Origin: Dillenia suffruticosa | Lineage: Eukaryota; Streptophyta; Magnoliopsida; Dilleniales; Dilleniaceae | Assembly: GCA_033439265.1 (NCBI GenBank) | Contig: JAVTVX010000009.1 | Coordinates: forward strand, 11,869,109 to 11,933,108 | Length of the DNA stretch: 64,000 bases | Direction: 5' to 3' | Shown: piece after piece, positions 11,649 through 23,113 of the stretch | Numbering within the stretch: the stretch's first letter is position 1 | Layout of the letters: the number at the start of each line of letters is the position of its first letter | The notes under the pieces: generated by a model | The model's database searches: none | The model's input: the letters and a program-made list of their open reading frames with translations, nothing else | What the model was told of the DNA's origin: nothing | Position numbers and translations under genes: made by a program

Positions 11649-13060
11649 ATGATAATCAATGGAGACAATGTACCAGTTGAAGACTACTCAACAAATCGTA
11701 TACCATTCTTCAATGGAAACAATTTCAGCTACCGGAAGAAAAGGATGCGTAATTTCATAATTGCACAAGACCTGAATGCATGAGAAATAATCAAAAAAGG
11801 AATTGAATTTCCTACTTAAGAAATAGATGGAGTATGTGTCCAGTCAAATTGAAAAATATGACTGTGGAGCAGAAGAAAGCCTATCAAACCAACTGCAAAG
11901 CCATTAATCTTCTTCACATTGCATTGAGCGACAACGAATACAGTCAAGTCTTATCATGCATAATGGCAAAGGAAATTTGGGAAAGGTTCGAAACTACCTG
12001 CGAAGGGACCGATCAAATTCGCAAGAGTAATATCAAATTGTTGAAGCAAGAATATGAAGTTTTCAAAATAAACAAAGGAGAAATAATTAGTAAAATGATC
12101 ACAAGATTTAACAAGATTACTAATGAGCTAAGATTACTTGGAAAATGAATTTCTCAAGAAGATATGGTGGACAAAATTCTGAGAAGTCTACTAAAATTAT
12201 GGGAGCCCAAGATTACTGCAATTGAAGAATCTAAAAATCTTGAGACTCTGACGATGGATGAGCTCGTGGGATCTTTGATAACCCATGAGATAAAGCTGAA
12301 CATGAAGTAGCCTGCCAAAGAAGAAAGAGGCAAAGGAGTAGCTTCAAAGGTTGATAATGAAGAGAGCATGTCAAACTCAGAAGAAGAAGTGGATGAAGAA
12401 GACGAGGCTCTTTTGACGAGAAAATTCAAAAAGTTCATGATGAAAAGAAGGAATAAGAACAAATTATTCTTCAAAAAGCCAGAGAAGAAGGAAGAAATCA
12501 GATATTTTGAATACAAGAGCTAGGACATATGAAATATGATTGCCCTTCTCTCAAATAGGATGAAAAGAAGTACAAAAAGGGCAAAAAAGAGAAGAAAAAG
12601 AAGAAGGTGCTTGCTACATGGAGTGATGAAGATTTAAGCTCAAATGATGAAGAGCAAGCTAAGGAACAGGCCAACGTGTGTTTCATGGCTAACGAAGAAA
12701 TCTCAGATAGTGAGGTAAACTTCACATCCTACTCCTTGTGCTCTGAATTTGAAAATGATTTTACCAATATTGAGCTATATGAGGCATTACTAGAATGACT
12801 TAAGGAATCAAAAAGATTAAAAATGAAAAATAATTTGCTAAAAAAAGATTTAACTGAAACTGTTAGAATATTAGAAAAATCAAAAACTGAAGTAAATGTA
12901 TTAAAAGGAGAAAATGCTGAATTAAAATTAAAAGTTGCTGAACTTGAAGAGAAATTCAATGATAAACATTTAGAGGAAGATAGTGACAAACTGATAGATG
13001 AAAAAATAATTTTAAAAAAAGAATTAGATGAACAAAAAGAAAAAAAATCATAGACAAAAT
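11649..13060 (+). pseudogene. copia gag remnant
   Basis: Nucleocapsid/capsid polyprotein region of the copia element. The frame opens at ATG 11649 and contains the copia-type gag signatures: an FFNGNNFSYRKKRM-like start (about 11700-11750), the capsid block with AKEIWERFETTCEG (11967-12010) and an EYEVFKINKGE motif. The zinc knuckle near 12505-12545 is broken: the first two cysteines are tyrosines (YFEYKS) and an in-frame TAG precedes GHMKYDC. Downstream is a Lys/Glu-rich coiled coil (12823-13053), as in SIRE-type gags. At least five in-frame stops are present, and several look like CAA/CGA-to-TAA/TGA or TGG-to-TAG changes. Confidence 0.85.
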
Positions 13061-13489
13061 ATTATACTGACAAAATTCATTCAAAGGCAAGAAAAGCTAA
13101 ATGTCATGCTAGGAGCACAAAGGTCTGTGTTTGATAAAGTCGGATTAGGATACAACCCAAATCAAACACAAAAGAAGTTATATAAATTTTTTGTGTCAAA
13201 CTCTGAAAATATCAAATTAGAAAGATGTCACACTTGTATAAAAATTAGGTATAAGTCAGAAGCATGCAAATTAAGAAACGCATCTTCAGACTGTCCTAAA
13301 ATTCTAAATGTGATTAATAGATACTGCACGTACTGGTAGAAGATAGGACATTCAATTTATAATTATTGGTTCCTAAACTCACCAAGAATGAATCTACAAT
13401 GGACTCCTAAAAATAAATCTAAAGCTAACTCAATCGGACCCAAAAAGATGTGGGTATCAAAGGCAAAAGTGTGATTGAGTTTTGCTACA

Positions 13490-14806
13490 GATGTGCTTAA
13501 AATCAAGAGAGTCTCCTGGGAAGTCAATATGGTGCATATATAGTGGTTGATCAAGGCACATAAGTGGGGATGTCTCAAAATTCTCTTATCTCGAGAGCAA
13601 AAAAGGAGGAAATGTTGCATTTGGTGATAATTCAAAGAGAAAAGTTATCCGAACAAGCAATATAGGAGATAAGTTCTCTTATTCTCAAATTCAGAATATG
13701 CTTCTTGTCTCTCAGCTAAAACTTAGTCTATTGAGTGTTAGCCAATTATGTGATAAAGGTTATTCAGTTACGTTTGAATCAGATGCATGTTTCATTGTCG
13801 ACAAATCATTTAACTCTGTCAAATTTACTGGTCAAAGGAAAGAAAACATATATGTGATAGATTTAGATAACTTAGAAATTTCAAATGAATCAGCTTTAGT
13901 TGCTGTCAACAAAAATTTATCATGGTTATGACACAAAAGATTAGGACATGTTAGTACGGATACAATCTCAAAATTAGTTAAAAAAGAAATAATGAAGGAT
14001 CTACCAAAACTAAAATTTGAAAATGACAAATTGTGTGATATATATATAAAAGGAAAACAAACCAAAACTTCTTTTAAATCTAAAAATTGTGTATCAATAG
14101 GAAATCTTCTAGAACTTCTTCACATTGACTTATTTGAACCAACTAGAACTCAAAATTTAGGTGAAAAATATTATGAGTTTGTAATCATTGATGATTACTC
14201 TAGGTTCACATGGGTTTTGTTTCCTGTCAAAAAGGAAAAAGCCAATGTGACATTTATCAAATTGTGCAAGAAAATTTAAAATGAGAAAAGAATGTCTATT
14301 AATAGTATTAGAAGTGAACAAGACAAGGAATTTGAAAATAAAACCATGGAAAAATTCTACAATTATTATGGTATTGATCATAATCTCTCAACTCCTAGAA
14401 CATCTCAACAAAACGATGTGATAGAGAGGAAAAATAGAACCCTTCAAAAAATGGTTAGAACAATAATCTGCGAAAATAACTTACTTAAATTCTTTTGGGT
14501 AGAGACTATAAATACTGCATGTTACAGTTTGAATAGAGTACAAGTAAGGCCAATCCTAAAGAAAACTCTTTATGAATTTTACAAAGGAAGGTAGCCAAAC
14601 ATAGTCTACTTTAAAGTGTTTGGATGCAAATGTTTGTTTTAAACAATGGGAAAGAAGCATTAGGAAAATTTGTTGCTAAAAGCGATGAAGCAATCTTCTT
14701 AGGTTATTCCTTGACAAGCAAAGCTTATAGAGATTACAACAAAAGAACTATGACAATAGAAAAATTAATTCACATAGAGTTTGATGAAGAAAATGAATAT
14801 AATTAA
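13490..14806 (+). pseudogene. copia protease and integrase remnant
   Basis: Protease: the expected LDSG-C-S-H-M-TG signature is present as IYSG, stop, SRHISGD near 13525-13560, so the catalytic aspartate is lost. The FGDNSKRKV segment follows. The GAG-pre-integrase segment (LLSVSQLCDKGYS, 13728-13765; HKRLGHVS after a stop) leads into the integrase core. The first catalytic Asp is retained in HIDLFEPT (14122-14145), the second is changed to Glu in the SIRSEQDKEF segment (about 14310-14335), and the Glu of QNDVIERKNRT (14410-14442) is kept. The last open piece (14624-14806) carries the FLGYS and FDEE motifs of the copia integrase C-terminus. It is broken into four frames by stops. Confidence 0.9.
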
Positions 14807-15059
14807 AGAAAATTGGATGATGAAGGGGTTTCTAAGAAACTAGATGAACTAAACCTCTCTGATAAAGCAAATCATCAAAAAGAGAGTCAAATGAATTCAC
14901 AGTACAAGAAGAAAGAAATGAATCTCAGCAAGAGCAAGAGATCAAATACCCTAAGATTAGAAAAGATGTAAATCTAGAAAATATAATTGGTAACATTAGT
15001 TCAGATGCTAAAACTACATCAGTACTTCAAAATCAATGTGAGTATACAGCTTTCATTTC

Positions 15060-16480
15060 TCAAAATAAATAAAAAAATATGGAAAAAGCTTTAGGAGATG
15101 AAAATTGGATAACAGCCATACAAGAGAAGTTAAATCAGTTTGAGAGAAATAAAGTATGAAATCTAGTTCTTAGACAAATAGATCAATCAGTGATTGGAAC
15201 CAAATGGGTTTTCAAAAATAAGTTTGATGAATATGACACAATCACAAGGAACAAAACAAGATTAGTAGTCAAAGATTATAGTCAAAAGGAAAGAATTGAT
15301 TATGACAAAACTTATACACCAATAGCTAGGTTAGAAGCAATAAGAATGCTTCTTGCATTCTCTTGTTTTTTGAATTTCAAATTTTACCAAATTGATGTCA
15401 AAAGTGTATTTCTGAATGGGTACTTGAATGAGATAGTTGAATAACCTCCTGGATTTGAAGATACAAAGTGTCCTGAATATGTTTACAAATTAACCAAAGC
15501 TCTATATGGTCTAAAACAAGCATCTAGAGTTAGGTATGAAAGACTAATTAACTTTTTTTATTGAAAATAACTTTGAACGAGAAAATATAGACACCACTTT
15601 CTTTACCAAAAGGAAAGATGATAATTTTTTGATAATATAGATATATGTAGATGATATAATATTTGGAGGAACTAGTACAAGAATGTGTGAAGAATTTGCT
15701 ATCAAAATGCAGGATGAATTTGAAATGAGTATAATGGGAGAATTGAATTACTTCCTTGGACTTCAAATCAAACAATTAAAGGATGAAATTTTTATAAATC
15801 GATCAAAATATACAAATGATTTAATTAAAAGATTTGGGTTCAGTGACTGTAAGGGAAATACAACTCCAATGAGCATAAATATAAAGTTAGACAATGACGA
15901 AAATAGTAAATCAGTATGCAAAAAATTTTATAGAAACATGATTAGGTTTTTGCTGTACCTTACTGTTTCAAGACTTGACTTACAATTTAACGTATATCTT
16001 TGTGCTAGATTTCAATCAAATCCAAAAGAGTCCTACCTAGTTGCAGTCAAAAGAATTTTCAGATGCCTAAAAGAAGTCACTTACTTAGGATTTTGATATG
16101 ATAGAAACTCAAGATTTTGATATGATAGAAACTCAAGCCTTCAATTGTATGGTTTTTGTGATGCTAACTTTGTCAGATGCAAAGCGGATAGAAAGAGTAC
16201 AACTGGCACGAGCCAATTCTTTGGAGGCATGTTAGTATCTTCCAAAAAGCAAAGTAGTATGGCATTGTCAACGACAGAAACTGAATATGTTTCATCTGGA
16301 CAATGTATTACACAGATCCTTTGGATCAAACACCAAATGAAGGACTATGGATTAGATTTTGATTGTATACCAATCAAATATGATAGCACAAGTGTAATAA
16401 ATCTCACAAAGAAGTCAGTGCATCACTCACGAACCAAACACATGAAGTGATTATCACTTTATTAGATACCATGTTCTGAA
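15060..16480 (+). pseudogene. copia reverse transcriptase and RNase H remnant
   Basis: The reverse transcriptase starts near GTKWVFKNKFDE (about 15196) and includes the DVKSVFLNG block (15394-15420), LYGLKQAS (15503-15526) and an intact YVDD active site (about 15646-15657). The connection domain with LNYFLGLQIKQ follows. RNase H (about 16141-16450) retains the DANF aspartate, the ETEY glutamate and a DSTS segment corresponding to the usual DNTS. There are at least four in-frame stops and one frame break between 15545 and 15690. A short tandem duplication (GATTTTGATATGATAGAAACTCAAG) sits at about 16088-16135. Not functional as it stands. Confidence 0.9.
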
Positions 16481-16639
16481 AAATGAAATTGTTCTTGAGT
16501 ACATTGACACTAAAAAAAAATTACTGACATCCTCATCAAATCTTTAGATAAAAATAGATTTTGTGAACTGAGAAAAGATTTGGGAATGATAGAAATGAAG
16601 AAATAAAAAAGAAAGAACAAAAAACAGAGTCTTACAGCT

Positions 16640-17088
16640 CTGAGTAATAGTCTTCAGGTCGACTTACTTATCAAAATATGTCAACAAATCGAAAGTATAC
16701 ATAGTCATGTCGACCTGCTGAATGTTAGATTTAAGAACTCTATCGACCTGATCCCGAACCAACCCTTAGAATAAAGCTCAGAAGATAACACATCAACCCG
16801 ACCTTAAAGATGTCGATTTAAGGCATAGTAAGAAGACAAGTCAATGTCTTTCTTAGTATGTCGACCTAGTTGTTCAAAATTGCTAAACAGGTCATTGCGT
16901 ATTTAAACATATTGACCTGAGACATGCCGAATGGAATACTAACAGTTGGCACATCGACCTATCAAACCCTAAATCCCCAAATTTCAAACTATTCTTCCTC
17001 CTTTCGAAACCTTAACTGCTCAAATTCAAAACCCTAACCCCTAGATTGAAACCCTAATCCGCTTAATCTTGGCAAGTATTACACTTCA
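16640..17088 (+). other. Non-coding spacer with GTCGAC-type motifs
   Basis: Between RNase H and the third ORF, about ten copies of the same TGTCGACCTG or ACATCGACC motif that fills the LTRs occur between about 16655 and 16965. They are followed by AAACCCTAA-rich sequence (16980-17060). No ORF is supported here. Confidence 0.6.
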
Positions 17089-18338
17089 ATGGCTCCTAAG
17101 ATGAAAATGCCTATCAAGAAGCTTGTAGAACCCTAAAAAAGATCTATGAAACATATGGAAAAAGGTTCCTCCTCCTCTAGGCAAATCGCGAAACCACCAT
17201 GTCTTCTATCACAACCAATCCCTCAGTTTAATGTCTACGAATTTCAATCGATAGAGTAGAGTGAACTGTACAAAAGGGTATTTTCAAAAAGGAAAGTAAT
17301 CATGAAAGGTTAATTGACTGGGTGTTCTTGAAGAAGGTGAACTTAAAAAATGAGGAACATCTAATAGAGGTATGCCCAACCTCTCTTTTAAACCCCAACA
17401 AGTATATTCATGAAAAGGAAGTCAAACTATTCTATAACAATCTAGATATTATATGTGAAGAACCTATAAATGAGATACGAATTATTATAGATGATCATTA
17501 TGTATCATGAGCATTCAAGACTTTTGTAAATGGAAAGGAATTCAATGTAACTCCCAGGAAGATATGTGAAAAAATGGTATTTCTTGGGTACCCTATGACA
17601 AGTGTAAACCCTATATGAAATCTAGTTATCTAGATAATGCTAGGGTTGTCTAAGATGATGAGAATCTGACTGTGGTGAATACTAATGCCACTGAACTTGA
17701 TTTTCATAAGAGAATACTGCATTTGATTGTCTCTCACATAATAAAACCTAGAGAAGGAAACTATACTACCATTTCAAAGGAAGCTTTTTGGCTAATGGCT
17801 TGCATCATGAGTAGGAAGAATCCTAGATTGCATCATATTGTCCCCCATTTCATGATGTCAACATATAGATCTGAGACCTCTCTGTTGGCTTATGCTAGCA
17901 TGATAACTGATATTTTATCAAACAATTGTGTGGAGTTGGAAAGATACAATTGTTGAGCTAAGTGATGAGAATTCAATCAATACATCTTCAATATTAAGGG
18001 CTAGATGGATAAGCAACAGTGAGAGAGAATGGATAACAAAAGAAGGGGGAGCAAGAAAGAGACAGGTTGAAGAAATTGATGATGAAGTTGGGGATAACAC
18101 TGAGAATGTTCCAGGGAAAGAAAGAATGACTGAGCAAGATGAGACCTCAAGCATACAACCAATTGCCTTAGAGATGATTTGGGATAAGTTGCAGAATATT
18201 GAGACGAGGCAAACCCTAATATGTCAAATAAGCTATCTTGTAAAAATGGAGCTTTATAGTGTCCAAGAAAAATTGGATGCTTTAGTCAAGAAAAAGGGTA
18301 AGCCAAAGAAAGATCTCAAACCATCAAAGTCTTTTTAG
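17089..18338 (+). pseudogene. Third ORF of the copia element (SIRE env-like position), degenerate
   Basis: This ORF region lies where SIRE-type copia elements carry an additional ORF, between RNase H and the 3' LTR. From ATG 17089 it runs through stops and frame breaks. Recognisable pieces are a Lys-rich, Ser-rich start; the block 17322-17510 with VKLFYNNLDI and later FVNGKEFNVTP; the block 17672-17956 with LMACIMSRKNPRLHH; and a Glu/Asp-rich, coiled-coil-like C-terminus ending in a Lys-rich tail (18141-18338). The FYxNL and NGKEFxVTP pattern resembles what I know as the putative plant transposon protein family, which is found in many plant repeats. That match is by memory, and no transmembrane segment is evident, so an envelope role is not supported. 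Confidence 0.6.
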
Positions 18339-18983
18339 TATCAGATCGTGTTGTCACTTTTTGTTATGCTTGTAACTTTTTGTTGTGTTCAAACTTCCTT
18401 TGCATACTATGATACTTCAAATGCTTGTTTATCTACCTCCTTTAAGTATGTGGTTAAGTGTGCAAACCGAATGTGTAGAATATTATGTTAATCATTATTA
18501 ATGACCTAGCTATTATAAATGTGAAAGCTGAAATGTGCTGTGAAAAGTAGCATACCAATGTGCGATTGTGCTATAAAATGAAATGTGCAAATATGCTACA
18601 GTCTAAACTTTCTGTGATGCATGCATGTACTGTGAAATGTGTACCGAACAATGGCAAGTATGGGGATACTATGCATTTGTTGATGACAAAAAGAGAGAGA
18701 AATAGCTGAGTGTGCTGAGTGTATACTGAGTGTGCTAAGTGTGCTGAGTGTATACCGGATGTGCTAAGTGTGTTAAGTGTATGCTCGATGTGCTAAATGT
18801 CTAAGTATGTGTTGAGTGTGTTGAGCATGCTAAAAAATAAGTGTGTGGTGAAGGCAATGTATGCTGGTATGTGAAGAGCACTTAAATACAGATATTAAGA
18901 AACTGGAATTCAAATGGATTGAAAACTAGGTTGAATTATAGATTGAACACTAAAAGTTTTGTCATTATCAAAAAGGGGGAGAA
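18339..18983 (+). repeat. 3' untranslated region with GTGCTGAGTGTAT repeats and polypurine tract
   Basis: About 18700-18840 consists of imperfect 9-13-base units of the form GTGCTGAGTGTAT. The stretch ends in the polypurine tract AAAAAGGGGGAGAA (18970-18983) that abuts the 3' LTR, the expected plus-strand primer. Confidence 0.75.
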
Positions 18984-21058
18984 TGTTGACCTAGTAGAGT
19001 TTTGATGATGATAAAGTGAAAGAAAGGAAGTTTACAAAAATAAAAAAAACTTCAAAAGTCTGAAATTCGTGTCGACTTGACTAGGGCACACATCGACCTA
19101 CATTGAAGGTCCACCAGTTGAAAGCCCTATGTCAACCAATTCAATCTATCCACACACACATCGACCTAAGTATTTATCCTTTGTCGACCTAAAAACTAGA
19201 ATTTCTATAGAAACACACAAGTTTTAACACATTGACCTACACTCAATCACATCGACCTAAACAGTCACATGTGGACCAATCTGAAATAACACATCGACCA
19301 ATTTTTGAATCACATTGACCTGCACAAATCAGATATCGTCATAGAGCAAAAATCACATTACGATACCGATGTCTCTACTAATTATGTCGACATGAAATAA
19401 TTACATTATTGATGAACAATGACACATTAACCAATTTTACTTATGAATAATAACACATCAACCCGTATGTATAGCACATCAACCTGTTAGTCCTTGACTC
19501 TAAGGCACACACATCAACCAATCATTATACTTGTCGACCTAGTCAAGACACATCAACTAATTCTTCTCATTAGTTCAACCAATTTAACTAATAAATAGTG
19601 AGACATCAACTTATATTACAACACATCAACTTGTTGTTATTTGCTTTTAAAATATACACATCGACACATCAAAACTCTTGTCGACCTGAAGAAACATATC
19701 TATCAATTTAATTTATCAGGTCAACCAATTCTAATAATGAATAGTGACACATCAACCCATGAAGAGCACATGTCAACCTATCAATTGTTGTTTCTGATAT
19801 ACACACATCGACTTATCTCAATTCATGTCGAACTTTAAAAATCATATCGACCAATTCTTTTTATCAGGTCCACCATTTATTAATTGCACAGTAGTATGTT
19901 GATATATACTGAAAGATTTGTCGACTTGATATTAATTTATTCATTGAATCACACATTGACGTGTACTCCTTGTATCGACAGAGTATACACAAAACGACCT
20001 ATTTAGCAGTACACGTCGACCAATTTTCTACGAGAATAGGAACTTGTCGATGCATTAAACTAACTTGTCGACCTGACTTTCATTAAATTCTTGACATTAC
20101 ATATCGACATGGCTATAAACTTGTAGACATATATATATACATCGACCAATTTAAAAACATGTGTCCACATATTTTATTTTGCACAGTTTCTTATTGAACT
20201 AAAATAATATCTTGCCGAACTGTTTTAACAGAAATACACTATAAAGTGTTTGAAGTCCACATTAATGTTGTCGACTTGCGTATATCAGAAATCAGATTGC
20301 GAAACAAATTTGAACTTAACGGACACATTGTTTCTTCGATTTCTAAAATCTTTCCTTTTCTATCAAAGCAAACATTCAAATACAGCTCAAACATATTCTG
20401 ATTGGGCTAAATGAAAAGAGGTGCTAGTTAAAAGTAAGAAGTTTCAATGCAAAGGAAGGAACTGATGCGGGCTTTAATGGTGGAAAATAAATGCTCAACA
20501 TTCGGATGCAACAATCACCACCAACTCTCAATGGATCTATTCAATATTTCAATAAATATTGAGGAGTAAAAATAGAGAGGGTTACGAGAATTGAATACCC
20601 TATTGAATACTCTATCAAATCTCTACCGTGTATTTTAAAATTTGCTCCAACTGTTCTAAGTTTTACTGCCCATTCTTATGCTGTTAAATCTGAAGAAAAA
20701 GAATCTTAACTCTTAACATTTATTTCTTAGATTAATACAAGTATTAAAGATTAAGGAGTGAGTATCACTGCCTTAAGTTTAGAAAGTCAAAAATTCAATC
20801 TGTTTGAGATTAAACAGAAGTGTTCTGTAGGAATAGTGTAAAAGGTTGAACTTGAACCTATAATCAAGTTTGTAATTTAAGTTATTAGTAAAAAATCCAA
20901 GGGGTCTGGGAGTGAATGTATACCTAGTTTGATGGAACTACTATAAAAATCTTTTGTATTCTATTTCATTAAATTTTCACTCTCTGCCATTTTGTTTAAA
21001 TTTTTAAAAGTCACGAAAAATCCATATTCAACTATTCACCATCTCTAGTTGGATATAT
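18984..21058 (+). repeat. 3' LTR of the copia element
   Basis: It starts TGTTGACCTAG directly after the polypurine tract and is collinear with 9487-11589 throughout, including the motif-rich first half. The end is placed by alignment at CTAGTTGGATATAT, where the 5' LTR has CTAGTTAAATAACA, so the terminal CA has been lost or mutated. The right limit is uncertain by a few bases. Confidence 0.85.
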
Positions 21059-22356
21059 GATTTGAATACATCATTAGAGAGTTGTATAAGGAGAGTGAGA
21101 GCAAAGATCAAAATCTTAAACTATATTATTGAATCTTTGATTTATTGTGATCAATTTGATGAAGTTTTTGGCATCACTCCATCAAGTTCCTTTTGAATAT
21201 TCATTTATGAGGAATCTCAAATTTTAGAGAAGTGCATATTTGGACAATTTAGAGGTTCTATACTTGGAAGACTTTATATAAAACTCGAAAGAAGGGATAT
21301 TTACTTCAAAGATACGAAACTCAAAACCTCTTTTCACTTGTTGTTTAGCTTGTTCCAAAATAACATGAGTATGATATTAATTAAATCGAAGATATGATTT
21401 GAATATATCATCTAAATAAATTTACAGTTTAAGGAAATATTTTTAAATACAATTTCATCATACTTCTATTGCATTTGAGTCAATTTTTTTTTTTCAAACA
21501 ATTGTATAGATTTATAAAATATATAAGAAAACAAACAATTTGAAAATTAATTTTAGTGGAGATATTTGGTCTTATATAATTACTTAATGAATTTTATTAA
21601 AACTTGTTTAAAACAATTTATTTTAATTGAATCATACTTTTTACATTTTTCCTCTTAGCAAAATATATTAATTCAAAAATGAATTGGACTAAAATATTCA
21701 ATCTGATGTAATTGTTTAATTTTTAAACCTTCTTGGTATCAATACTCCATGATAGATACTAATGAAATTTTAAACAAGATATACAAATTAAATAAAATTT
21801 ACCAATATATTAATCTATAATCTTAAATATCTTAATTCAATTTGGAATGTTTACAAGCTAAACTTTTTAGAGAAATAATATGTAAAATTCTTAAAATTTG
21901 AACCTAAATTTTAATTAGATTTTTCAAGTTTATTTTTGGCATAATTAAATCTCTAAAGTATAATATATGTATTAATTAGATTCTTAGTTTGATGAGATTG
22001 ACGATGTGATTGTTGTCTATTATACTATTTAATCGTCATTGATGAGTACGCATTTTAGTGGTTTGCATTTAACACCTTCACAAATAATTTTATCTGCATC
22101 TCTACATCATCTTTACCTAGAGAGAGACTGTATGTTTTATTGAGGGAGAGAGAGTTTTATCCTTCCCATCTTTTCCCTTACATAAACACTTGAGATGACT
22201 TATCAACACTATCATCTTCTTGTTATTTTTCACTAAATTGGGTCCCTCTTTACCACTCTCTGTCTATTTTACATAGACTAACAATCTCAACTAAGCACTA
22301 TTCTCTATCTTTCACTTCTCTCTCCCTCTTTCTCTCTCTCTAATATGGTATAAAGT
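21059..22356. other. AT-rich DNA without recognisable genes
   Basis: I see no coding content. CT/GA-rich patches occur near 22120-22150 and 22300-22345. Nothing else stands out. Confidence 0.5.
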
Positions 22357-23113
22357 AATATAATAATTATAGTTGATTTTACTTGATTTTTGGATGAATA
22401 TTATACTAATTCCTATGTTGTATGATGATTGATATTTTAGAATTGATGGAGAAGTATTATAAAATAAGTGAAGAAAAAGGAGCTAATTTGGAGCAATTAT
22501 ATAAAGAATGAAAAAAATGGATAAAAATACTCTTTCATTAAAGCGAGGGAACACAAATCGTGAAAATTATTACAAAAATTTTCTGAAAACCAAGTCAACA
22601 TTACCCCTCATTGTTTACACGAAAATTCAAAGAAAATCAAAGGGTTGTTGAAGTCTTAATGAATGAATATTGTGAGATCTAATTGATCTTATTGGCTCAA
22701 TATTTTATAAATATTTATTTAATCTTTATTCCCTAATATTTATAATTATTTTGGGTTTATTGAATAGAGGCTTATATTGATAACCCTAAAACATTTTACA
22801 ACTAATTAAAAATGACAAGATTTGTTTGTTTTTAATAAAGTGGTAATTGACATGATTTTATGGTCTCACAAATGGTTTAACTTACTTAATGAGATTAAAT
22901 AATTTAATTTAAATAAATTCAAATTTGTATTTATTAACTAGAATTGGATTTTTCTAGATTTTAAAGTTATTGAAATACTAAATCCAACGAGAGTCTCTTG
23001 AATTGTCTTTCAATTATATAAATAATTAATAATGATATCTTAATTACCAAGGAAATAAGGAAAGATTGGACATTTCATGATATTTAACGGTTATAATCAA
23101 TTTATTTACACTG
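22357..23113 (+). repeat. LTR-like repeat X, left copy (internally deleted)
   Basis: Collinear with 27213-28376. Both copies share TATAATAATTATAGTTGATTT at their left edges, GATAATTTGGAGCAATTAT-like text, the AATTATTGCAAGAATTTT and CAAGTCAAYATTA pieces, GGCTCAATATTTTATAAA, and ATTTAACGGTTATAA at the right edge. This copy lacks about 400 bases that lie in the right copy at about 27497-27898. Its right edge abuts a truncated reverse-transcriptase frame. The body resembles a Ty3/gypsy LTR, but no TG..CA ends were fixed. Confidence 0.65.

Larger units (their letters stand above)
9487..21058 (+). mobile_element. Decayed SIRE-type Ty1/copia LTR retrotransposon (whole element)
   Basis: The element is delimited by two direct LTRs of about 2.1 kb (9487-11589 and 18984-21058). 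A Met-tRNA-type primer-binding site follows the 5' LTR and a polypurine tract precedes the 3' LTR. The order gag, protease, integrase, reverse transcriptase, RNase H is that of Ty1/copia. The long LTRs and an extra ORF after RNase H fit the SIRE/Maximus lineage. In a 300-base stretch that I aligned by eye, the LTRs differ at about one position in ten, mostly transitions, so the insertion is old. Every ORF carries stops. A target-site duplication was not evident: the left flank ends GAAAT and the right flank starts about GATTT. Confidence 0.9.

Noticed and set aside
12154..13000. Minus-strand Ser/Phe-rich ORFs over the copia gag
   Set aside because: Complement of Lys/Glu-rich gag coding sequence; no independent signal.
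17089..18338. Retroviral-type envelope gene
   Set aside because: No signal peptide, transmembrane segment or glycoprotein features are visible; only the position is envelope-like.
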